Shown one piece after another: positions 1 to 10,309 of a stretch of 64,000 nt of DNA. Position 1 is the first letter of the stretch, and the number at the start of each line of letters is the position of its first letter. This DNA comes from Chamaelirium japonicum (taxonomy: Eukaryota; Streptophyta; Magnoliopsida; Liliales; Melanthiaceae). The notes beneath the pieces were generated by a model that worked only from the letters and a program-made list of their open reading frames with translations, was not told where the DNA came from and searched no databases. Position numbers and translations under genes: made by a program. The stretch covers positions 120,778,374 through 120,842,373 of the forward strand of contig OX393550.1 of the NCBI GenBank assembly GCA_947650365.1, written 5' to 3'.

Positions 1-3000
1 TGAATTAGAATGGATCGTATGAATGAATTAGAATGGATCGTGCGAATGAATTAGAACATATGAATGAATTAGAATGGATACATACGAATGAATTAGAATG
101 GATCGTATGAAAAAATTAGATGAATTAGAATGGATCGTACGAATGAATTAGAATAGATCGTACGAATGAATTAGAATGGATCGTATGAATGAATTAGAAT
201 GGATCGTACGAATGAATTAGAATGGATCGTATGAATGAATTAGAATGGATCGTGCAATTAGAATGGATCGTACGAAATGAATTAGAATGGATCGTATGAA
301 TGAATTAGAATGGATACATACGAATGAATTAGAATGGATCGTATGAAAAAATTAGATTGGATCGTATGAATGAATTAGAATAGATCATATTAATGAATTG
401 GAATGGATCGTGCGAATGAATTAGATGGATCGTACGAATGAATTAGAATGGATCGTATGAATGAATTAGAATGGATAAATACGAATAAATTAGAATGGAT
501 CGTATGGATGAATTAGATTGGATCGTATGAATGAATTAGAATGGATCGTGCGTCGTATGAATGAATTAGAATAGATTGTGCGAATGAATTAGAATGGATC
601 ATACGAATGAATTAGAATGGATCGTACGAATGAATTAGATCCATTCTAATTCCTTCGTACGATCCATTCTAATTCCTTCGTACTATCCATTCTAATTCAT
701 TCGAACGATCCATTCTATTTCATTCGTACGATCCATTCTATTTCATTCGTACGATCCATTCTAATTCGTTCATACGATCCATTCTAAATCGTTTATACGA
801 TCCATTCTAATTCATTCGTACGATCCATTCTAATTCATTCGTACAATCCATTCTATATCATTCGTACGATCCATTCTTACTCATTCGTATGATCTATTCT
901 AATTCATTCGTACGATCCATTCTTATTCATTCGCACGATCCATTCTAATTCCTTCATACGATCCATTCCAATTCCTTCGTACGGTCCATTCTAATTCATT
1001 CGTACGATCCATTCTAATTCATTCGCATGATTCATTCTAATTCATTCGCACGATCCAATCTAATTCATTCGTATGATCCATTCTAATTCATTAGCACGAT
1101 CCATTCTAATTCATTCGTACGATCCATTCTAATTCATTCGTACGATCCTTTCTAATTCATTCGCACGATCCATTCTAATTCATTCATACGATCCAATCTA
1201 ATTCATTCATACGATCCATTCTAATTCATTCGTATGATCCATTCAAATTCCTTCGTACGATCCATTCTAATTCATTCATACAATCCACTCTATTTCATTC
1301 GTACAATCCATTCTTACTCATTTGTACGATCCATTATAATTCATTCGCACGAATGTAGCCATTCTAATTCATTCGTACGATCCATTCTAATTCATTCGTA
1401 AGATCCATTCTAATTCATTCGCATGATCCATTCTAATTCATTCGCACGAATGAATCCATTCTAATTCATTCGCCCGAATGAATCCATTCTAATTCATTCG
1501 TACAATCCATTCTATTTCATTCGTACGATCCATTCTTACTCATTCGTACGATCCATTCTAATTCATTCGCTCGAATGTATCCATTCTAATTCTTTCATAC
1601 GAGCCATTCTAATTCATTCGCACGATCCATTCTAATTCATTAGCACGATCCATTCTAATTCCATTCTAATTCATTCGTACGATCCATTCTAATTCAATCA
1701 GACGAATGAATTAGAATGGATTGTACGAATGAAATAGAACGGATTGTACGAATGAATTAGAATAGATCGTACGAATGAATTAGAATGGATCGTACGAATG
1801 AATTAGAATAGATAGTGCGAATGAATTAGAATGGATCGTACGAATGAATTAGAATGGATACATTCGTGCGAATGATATAGAATGGATCGCATGAGTGCGA
1901 ATGAATTAGAATGGATCGTGCGAATGAATTAGAATGCATCGTATTGAATGAATTAGAATGGATCGTGCGAATGAATTAGAATGGATTGTACGAATGAATT
2001 AGAATGGATCGTACGAATGAATTAAAATGGATCATGCTAATGAATTAGAATGGATCGTACGAAGGAATTAGAATGGATCGTATGAATGAAATAGAATGGA
2101 TACATTCGTACGAATGAATTAGAATAGATACATTCGTGCTAAAGAATTAGAATAGAGCGTATAAATGAATTAGAATGGATCGTACGAAGGAATTACAATG
2201 GATCGTACGAAGGAATTAGAATGGATCGTACGAAGGAATTAGAATGGATCGTGCAAATGAATTAGAATGGATCGTATGAATGAAATAGAATGGATCGTAT
2301 GAATTAGAATGGATCAGACGAATGAAATAGAATGGATCGTACGAATGAATTAGAATAGATTGTGCGAATGAATTAGAATGGATCATACGAATGAATTAGA
2401 ATGGATCGTACGAATGAATTAGAATGGATCATGCGAATGAATTAGAACGTATGAATGAATTAGAATGGATACATACGAATGAATTAGAATGGATCGTATG
2501 AATAAATTAGATGAATTAGAATGGATCGTACGAATGAATTAGAATGGATCGTACGAATGAATTAGAGTGGATCGTATGAATGAATTAGAATGGATCGTAC
2601 GAATGAATTAGAATGGATCGTATGAATGAATTAGAATGGATCGTGCAATTAGAATGGATCGTACGAAATGAATTAGAATGGGTCGTATGAATGAATTAGA
2701 ATGGGTACATACGAATGAATTAGAATGGATTGTATGAATGAATTAGATTGGATCGTATGAATGAATTAGAATGGATCGTGCGTCGTACGAATGAATTAGA
2801 ATGGATCATATTAACGAATTAGAATGGATCGTGCGAATGAATTAGAATGGATCGTATGAATGAATTAGAATGGATCGTATGAATGAATTAGAATGGATAC
2901 ATACGAATGAATTAGAATGGATCGTATGAATGAATTAGATTGGATTGTATGAATGAATTAGAATGGATCGTGCGTCATACGAATGAATTAGAATGGATCG

Positions 3001-5759
3001 TATTAATGAATTAGAATGGATCTTGCGAATGAATTAGAATGGATCGTACGAATGAATTAGAATGGATCGTACGAAGGAATTAGAATGGGTCGTACGAATG
3101 AATTAGAATGGATCGTAATAATGGATTGTACGTATGAATTTGTACGTATTAATGAATTAGAATGGATCGAATTAGATTGGATCGTACGAAGGAATTAGAA
3201 TGGATCGTATGAATGAATTAGACGTACGATCCATTCTAATTCATTCGTACTATCCATTCTTACTCATTCGTACGATCCATTCTAATTCATTCACACGAAT
3301 CAATTAGAATGGATTGTATGAATGAATTAGACTGGATCGTACGAATGAATTAGAATGTATCGTACGAATGAATTAGAATAGATTGTACGAATGAATTAGA
3401 ATGGATCGTATGAATGAATTGGAATGGATCGTATGAATGAATTAGAATGGATCGTGCGAATGAATTAGAATGGATTGTACGAATGAATTAGAATGGATCG
3501 TATGAATCAATTAGAATGGATCGTGCGAATGAATTAGAATGGATCGTATGAATGAATTAGAATAGATTGTGCGAATGAATTAGAATGGATTGTACGAATG
3601 AATTAGAATGGATCGTAGGAATTAGAATGGATCATACGAATGAAATATAATGGGTCGTACAAAGGAATTAGAATGGATCGTACGAAGGAATTAGAATGGA
3701 TCGTACGAAGGATTTAGAATGGGTCGTGCGAATGAATTAGAATGAATCGTACGAATGAATTAGAGTAGATTGTGCGAATAAACTAGAATGGATCGTACGA
3801 ATGAATTATAATGGATCGTACGAATGAATTAGAATGGATCGTACGAATGAGTTAGAATGGATACATTCGTTTGAATGAATTAGATTGGATCGTACGAATG
3901 AATTAGAATGGATACATTCGTGCGAATGAATTAGAATAGATTGTGCGAATGAATTAGAATGGATCGTACGAATGAATTAGAATGGATTGTACGAAGAAAT
4001 TAGAATGGATACATTCGTGCGAATGGATTAGAATGGATCGTACGAATGAATTAGAATAGATTGTGCGAATGAATAAGAATGGATCGTATGAATGAATTAG
4101 ATTGGATCATATGAATGAATTAGAATGGATCGTGCGAATGAATTAGAATGGGTCGCACGAATGAATTCGAATGGATCATGCGATTGAGTAAGAATGGATC
4201 GTACGAATGAAATAGAATGGATCGTACGAAGGAATTAGAATGGATAGTACGAATGAATTAGAATGGATCGTACGAATTAATTAGAATGAATACATTCGTG
4301 CAAAAGAATTAGAATGGATTGTATGAATGAATTAGAATGGATCATACAATCCATTCTAATTCATTCGCACGATCCATTCTAATTCATTCATACAATCCAT
4401 TCTAATTCATTTACACGCACGAATACATTTATACGATCCATTCTTACTCATTCGTACGATCCATTCTAATTCATTCATACGATCTATTCTAATTCATTCG
4501 TATGTATATATTCTAATTCATTCGCACGAATGTATCCATTCTAATTCATTCGTACGATCCATTCTAATTCATTCGTACAATCCATTCTATTTCATTCGTA
4601 TGATCCATTCTTACTCATTCGTATGATCTATTATAATCCATTCTAATTCATTCGTACGATCCATTCTAATTCATTCATACGATCCATTCTAATTCTTTCG
4701 TACGATCCATTCTAATTCATTCATACGATCCATTCTAATTCATTCGTACGATCCATTCTAATTCATTAGCACGATTAATTCTAATTCATTCACACGATCC
4801 ATTCTAATTCATTCATACGATCCATTCTAATTCATTCGTATGATCCATTCTAATTCATTAGCACGATCCATTCTAATTCATTCGTACGGTCCATGCTAGT
4901 TCATTCGTACGATCCATTCTAATTCATTCGCATGATCCATTCTAATTCATTCATACGATCCATTCTAATTCATTTGTACGATCCATTCTAATTCATTCGT
5001 ACGATCTATTCTAATTCATTTGCACAATCTATTCTAATTCATTCGTACGATCCATTCTAATTCATTCGCACGATCCATTCTAATTCATTCATACGATCCA
5101 TTCTAATTCATTCGTACTATCCATTCTAATTCATTCGTACGATCCATTCTAATTCATTCGCACAATCCATTCTAATTCATTCGCACGATCCATTCTAATT
5201 CATTAGCACGATCTATTCTAATTCATTCGTACAATCCATTCTAATTCATTCATACGATCCAATCTAATTCATTCATACGATCCATTCTAATTCATAAGTA
5301 CGACGCACGATCCATTCTAATTCATTCATACGATCCAATCTAATTCATTCATATGATCCATTCTAATTCATTCGTATGTATCCATTCTAATTCATTCATA
5401 CGATCCATTCTAATTCATTCGTACGATCCATTCTAATTCATTCACACGATCTATTCTAATTCATTAATGCGATCCATTCTAATTCATTCGTATGACGCAT
5501 GATCTATTCTAATTCATTCTGTATCCATTCTAATTCATTCGTACAATCCATTCTATTTCATTCGTACGATCCATTCTTACTCACGCACGATCCATTCGAA
5601 TTCGCTCATACGATCCATTCTAATTCATTCATACGATCTATTCTAATTCATTCGCACGAATGTATCCATTCTAATTCATTCGTACGATCTATTCTAATTC
5701 ATTCGTACGATCCATTCTAATTCATTCAATCGATCCATTCTAATTCATTCGTACGATCC
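1..5759. repeat. 23-bp tandem satellite, array 1, with strand switches
   Basis: The whole stretch is a degenerate tandem repeat of about 23 bp whose core reads GAATTAGAATGGATCGTAC on one strand. The orientation changes several times. The core reads on the plus strand at about 1-638, 1702-3221 and 3294-4345, and on the minus strand at about 639-1701, 3222-3293 and 4346-5754. Common variants change the CGTACG step to CGTATG, CATACG or CGTGCG. A 28-bp form carries five extra bases. No gene is visible: the short open frames here are translations of the repeat, and 23 is not a multiple of three, so all frames share the same fate. The array is cut at its right end by a copia LTR; the last five bases, GATCC, form the target duplication. 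Confidence 0.97.
5755..5759. other. Target-site duplication (left) of element A
   Basis: GATCC precedes the TGTTAGG start of element A. The same five bases follow its last LTR base at 25761-25765. The sequence is part of the satellite core, so A inserted into an existing satellite unit. Confidence 0.93.
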
Positions 5760-6430
5760 TGTTAGGTTTGATGTGGTCTACAGCTCCTAAAATCCTAGGT
5801 TTGGCTGTATATGGTTGATAGTTTATTTAGGATTGTATAAAGGTACGTATTATTAAACGTGTTCTATTTAAGGAACTTAAGGAGCCATGGCTATATAGTA
5901 GTCCATCTGAGTGGGAGACTCAGTGGATCAGTCCTATGAGCCTAAATCGTTCACAGCTCTGATTTGGGTTGGTCTCCCTATCAGGATAAGCTGTTGGAAT
6001 GACAGAGCATGAGAATCTCCATAATGGTCATTACCAGGCACAGTGTCTGTGGCTGAACAGAACCAACACGGTGCACAGATCGGTGAGCAGACACCGGTGC
6101 ACATAGCCGTGTTTCTGCTTAGGGTAATCGGTCCTAAACCCTGAGGAACCGTGACCGGTGGACTATCCAGTTGCGTGTAACTTTGGTTCACCAACGTGTG
6201 AGGGATCTAACCATGACCGAATACCACGGTGCGCTAGGTTACCGGGCTGGCGTTGCATCGGCACGCCACTCTTGCAGGCAATCCACATCCTTATCGGGAG
6301 GTGCGTTCCTTGGTATGACATACACCGCACTAAACCCAGGCCTGGTGGTCAGTAGTTGAGCTGTTGACCGGATCCGGTTGCTTGGCCAAAGCGATCGAAG
6401 GTGCGATGTGATAGTCAACCTGGAAGGAAC
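5760..6430 (+). repeat. 5' LTR of element A, first part
   Basis: This is the first 671 bases of the A LTR, starting TGTTAGGTTTGATG. It matches 23395-24065 in the 3' LTR with roughly 20 substitutions seen by eye. It is interrupted after GGAAC at 6426-6430 by element B and resumes at 16421. Open frames here (such as 5934-6194 minus and 6158-6355 plus) have no family resemblance and are treated as chance. Confidence 0.93.
6426..6430. other. Target-site duplication (left) of element B
   Basis: GGAAC lies immediately before B and again immediately after it at 16421-16425. The uninterrupted 3' LTR of A has only one GGAAC at the matching place (about 24061-24065). This proves both the insertion and its target. 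Confidence 0.95.
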
Positions 6431-7977
6431 TGTTAGGATTGATGTGTTCTAAGCTTGTAAAACTTTATGTTTTGGTCTAATAAAGATTGATAGTTATTAA
6501 TATATGAGATGCATATAGGTGCGTAACATAGTTACGTGTTCTTTCGAGAACAGAGAGCCATGGTTATATGGTAGTCCACTGAGTTGAAGACTGAGTGGAT
6601 TGGTCCCATATAACCTAAATAAGTTCGCAGCTATGATCAGGTTGGTCGCCTCATCATGTTAAGCTGTTGGCGATGGCAGTTCATGGGATGTCTTCACCAT
6701 GGTCATCACCAGGCACAGTGTCTGTGGCTGAACGGAACTAACACGGTGTACAGATCAGTGAGCAGACACTGGTACACTAAGCCGTGTTTCTGCTTAGGGT
6801 AAAACGGTCCTAAACCCTGAGGAACCACGACTGATGGACTAACCAGTTGCGTGGTGCTTTGGCGCACCAATATGTGAGGGTCCATATGCAGTGATCCAAA
6901 ACCACGGTGTACTGGGTTACCCGGCTGGCGTTGCATTAGCGTGTCACTCCTGCAGGCCATCCACACCCCTGATGGGAGGTGCGTTCCTTGGTGTGACTTA
7001 CACTGTACCAAACCCAGGCCTGGTGGTCATCAGTTTGACTGTTGACCGGGTTCGATTACTCGACGGGGTAATCAGAGGTATGATGTATAGGTCAACCTGG
7101 AAGGAACCAAGTCATATGATCATTCGAGTCTGACGGTAGTCTTCACCGCTCGAAGTGAATCATGGCATCAAGTGGAGGGACAGCGGGTTTACCACTACTA
7201 AGCGGAGAGCAGGGGTATGATGGAGAACATAGTAAGTCTGGGTGAATTGGAGTGCAGCCTGCGTCGCACTCTGGGTGGCTACGCAGGTTAACTCGAGCTC
7301 AGAGGATCGATGGTACACTCGGGTAGTGTGTCGATCGAGCTTGAGTTGGAAGCCATGAACCCCGGTCCCTGATGGTTCCACCTTATCAACATTATGGACG
7401 GTTCTTGAACCGTCTCCTCGGAACACCATAAGCAGGAGGAAGAAAGAAGTATACGCTCCGTGTGTGCTTGGCACTAGAGCACGGTAGATGCGTAACTACA
7501 TACGAGTACTAAGGGTTGAGCCCGGGATTAGTACAGAGTCGTATGTAGTAATCCCTAGCCATAAGTGAACTTCGCTGCATAGGTGCGATGCACCGGGGTA
7601 TGTTGCAAGTTGACTAGTTGACTTTGCTAGAGGCACCCTCCGGTGGCCTCAGTTAATAGTAAGTAACTAGTAGATATCACTTAAGTAATGGCCGCTAGGT
7701 ATCGCACGCTAGAAATGGTCAAAATGAGGCGTCGGGGCGTTTTGGTAAAAACCTCACTCTGCCGGACCTCACTGTTGGCCGATCCTAGTGGTGGGACACC
7801 TCACTAGGGCTGGCCCTATGATGTAGGGATAAGAATCCCTCATCTATAGGGCCGGCCATATAGATAGGGATGGGGCGATAAATCGGTTAAAATCGAGCCC
7901 TAAAAAGTGGGAAAACGGATAAATACGCGGAGAGATAAAAGGGAGATAATGGAGAGATAATGAGAGGGGGTTAATAT

Positions 7978-8001
7978 CCCCTTGGATCCTTATCCAAGGG
8001 G
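7978..8001. promoter_or_regulatory. Perfect 10-bp hairpin upstream of the TATA box in the B LTR
   Basis: The arms are CCCCTTGGAT (7978-7987) and ATCCAAGGGG (7992-8001), with the four-base loop CCTT. The dyad ends 12 bases before the TATA-like box and is unchanged in the 3' LTR (15837-15860). It may be a protein-binding dyad in the promoter; that role is inferred from position only. Confidence 0.5.
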
Positions 8002-8013
8002 CGTTGGCCGGCC

Positions 8014-8022
8014 CTATAAAGG
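8014..8022 (+). promoter_or_regulatory. Probable TATA box of element B (5' LTR copy)
   Basis: CTATAAAGG lies in a GC-rich setting about 550 bases before the end of the LTR, as expected for a copia U3/R boundary. The same box is at 15873-15881 in the 3' LTR. If functional, transcription would begin roughly 25-35 bases downstream, near the pyrimidine-rich stretch at 8040-8110. Confidence 0.55.
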
Positions 8023-8563
8023 CACCTATGGGCGCCGGCCCCATGCACCAGAAAAACCGAACCCCCCTCTCTCTCATCTCTCTAGTTCTCTCCCTAATCT
8101 CTCTCCGTTTCCCGCTTGCTACTTCGTCTTCCTCGCGTGGAGTTCTGAAGAAGGAGAAGGGTCGTTCTTCGGAGGCACTCAGAGATCCGAGAGCGATGTT
8201 CCATGCATCGTGTGAGATCGGGTGAACAAGAAGGTAACATCTCCATTCGTACCGTCGGCATCTTCTCGAACGATCTTCCGTCTCCATCGACAAAGAAGAC
8301 AATCCTCCGCGGTTAAAAGATCCGTACGAAAGGTATGTGTAATCTAACATGTAGATCTAGCGAGCATTATGATTTGCATCCATGCTAGTTAATCATTACG
8401 CTAGATTGCCGTTAGGTGTTTTCGATTCTCGTGCATACACATGCACACATATGTAGATTAGTTTCAGTGAAAAATTAAATCGTGTAACGTGCACCATAAA
8501 CGGTCTTTCGACCGCCAAATCGCTTCCGCTGCGAGCCTCTGACCCGGATTAACATCCAACAAT

Positions 8564-8575
8564 TGGTATCAGAGC
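8564..8575 (+). other. Primer-binding site of element B (initiator tRNA-Met type)
   Basis: TGGTATCAGAGC starts two bases after the LTR ends. It is the sequence complementary to the 3' end of plant initiator tRNA-Met that most plant copia elements use to start minus-strand DNA synthesis. Element A has the same site at 18124-18135. Confidence 0.93.
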
Positions 8576-10309
8576 CGCATTAGTGGTGTGCGTTTCACGT
8601 TTTTTCATGAAACGAACATGTGGGCGCATGATGAATGCGTGAGATCATCGGGGTTCATACGCTTAGATCATGCATATATATAGATTGTGCTTGTTCTATT
8701 AATCATTCTTGCAGGGCGCCGCTATAAAAAATCTAGATCTATGCTTTGTGCTTGCTACCGGGGGTCGGACCCCGAGTTAGCAATTGTCTGGATTTGCTTT
8801 CTGTGTGTGGATATGTAATTGAGCCATAGATTGGGCGAGCGATGGGGTTTGTCCATCCTCGGTTTCCCATGACCTTTTTTCTAGGTGTGTTTTCTTTTCT
8901 TTCTAGGAAATTGTGTACGACCGAGCACTTGCTCGTAGCGTACTAGACTTTTTTGGTTACAGATCGAGAAGAAAGACGTGCCAAAGAAATCCACCATCGG
9001 GAGCGGAAGCAGAACCCTGGAGGATGAAGACGATCCGGCAAAGTGTTCGCAAGTGCGACGGAGGAGCCGGACCGAGGAACCTTGCGAAGAAAGCTAGAGG
9101 CCTGCGCTGTGCTAATTAGGTTCAGGGGTCGGACCCTAAACTTAATTCAGTTTTTATGGTTGCTATCTTTAATTAGTTCTTTATGCTTCATATCGAACCC
9201 CGATGAGATAATATGATTATCAGTTTTCAGAGGGATGCCTTTCCCCTCCGGTCCAAGCGACTGTTTGAGGTTAGGATCCCGCTAGATGATGCCTATTATT
9301 TAGTTGACTTTTGATGTTAGTGGGATCCCATCACATATGGTTATGCCACCATTAGGAGAGCACCCGACTAGTCGGGTGTGCCTATTTGGCCAGCATCGAA
9401 ATCAAAGATGAGATGGAGATCCATTGAACATCAATTGTTAAATCTATAAGCGAGGCGCCATGACTAGTGGGAGTCCTTTCCCGTGAGTCTGACTCTAGGA
9501 TTAGCTCCAGAGCATTAGCGTGATAACCAATTTTGCAAAGCATCGATACTCTTGGAATATGTAATGTGACCCTTGAATGGAGAAATCCACTTGAGGCAGG
9601 GACTATGATATTCCGAGAGTGATTAATGCTAGGCGAAGGGTTTGAACGCTAGTGGGAGCATGGTGTGACCAGGGTCTAGTATTTAGGAGGTCGCTACCTT
9701 TGCATTTGCATAAATTCATACTCGCAAAATAACCCTCAGATTTATAAGGGATGCAAGAGAGGACTTTTAAAAGATCCTCTGGCCTCCACGGCCAGTCATT
9801 TTGTGTTTGGGTGGGGATGCATAACTTCACACCCCCTAGGGTGGGAGCTGTGTGTTTCCATGCCAAATTACTTAATGACCTCCCTGTGGATATGGCGATT
9901 ACGGGGCCAGGAGAGAAGGGCTTTTCATCCCACCCTAGTGGGGGCCGCATGAACTCCCGTGTCGTAATTACTTAGGCTCGTGGGTAAGCATCCTAAGTAC
10001 ACGTGAGGTATTCGTTGCGAAGACAACGGTGATCACGTGGTACTGGCCGAAAGATAACCATGGTCCATCACAGCCCTTAGTTGGCAGATTTGGATAGGGT
10101 CAAGGAAAAGGCTCGTGTGAGCGGATTGACGCTGTATGATGCCCCCTAGGGCAGGTACAGTCGATTCCGAGATCTTACATACATGGTTAATTAATCCATG
10201 GTAATGACTTCGCTTGAGGGTAGCGTCGACATATGGATATAATTAGCTTGTTTTAAAAATCCATAAAATAAGTTTTTATGCATACTCATTATTCAATCTT
10301 TATTTTCAG
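8576..10309 (+). other. Untranslated leader of element B
   Basis: About 1.7 kb separates the primer-binding site from the gag start and has no convincing gene. It is conserved in outline with the leader of element A (18136-19847). Shared items include two copies of a GGGTCGGACCC dyad (near 8762 and 9126), a block around 9770-9960 that includes GGAGAGAAGGGCTTTTC and GGGGGCCGCATGAACTCCCG, and a block around 10083-10190. The short frames at 8913-9119 and 9751-9975 are not kept in A and are probably not translated. The leader ends in a pyrimidine-rich run and CAG directly before the gag ATG, which resembles a splice acceptor. Confidence 0.75.

Larger units (their letters stand above)
6431..8561 (+). 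repeat. 5' LTR of element B
   Basis: This 2131-bp LTR begins TGTTAGGATTGATG and ends ACATCCAACA. It corresponds base for base, without indels that I could see, to 14290-16420 at an offset of 7859. It carries a TATA-like box near 8014 with a perfect hairpin just upstream. Small open frames inside it repeat in the 3' LTR, show no known domain and are not called as genes. Confidence 0.96.

Noticed and set aside
5499-5720. Open frame encoding repeated NSFVRSILIHS-type peptide; also 50358-50564
   Set aside because: Pure translation of the 23-bp satellite (three units give 23 residues). No start context, domain or composition of a real protein.
1-5759. CRISPR-like regular short repeats
   Set aside because: Units are contiguous with no unique spacers, degenerate and in both orientations. 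It is a eukaryotic satellite.
6431-8350. Open frames repeated in both B LTRs (such as 6706-7011 minus, 7160-7474 minus, 7844-8350 minus)
   Set aside because: They are carried along by LTR duplication. The 7844-8350 frame is not intact in the 3' LTR, and none resembles a known protein.
8564-8575. Possible tRNA gene at TGGTATCAGAGC
   Set aside because: Only the primer-complementary bases are present, with no cloverleaf. It is the retrotransposon primer-binding site, as is 18124-18135.
8913-9119. 68-residue frame in the B leader
   Set aside because: Not preserved in the homologous leader of element A and no domain is recognisable.
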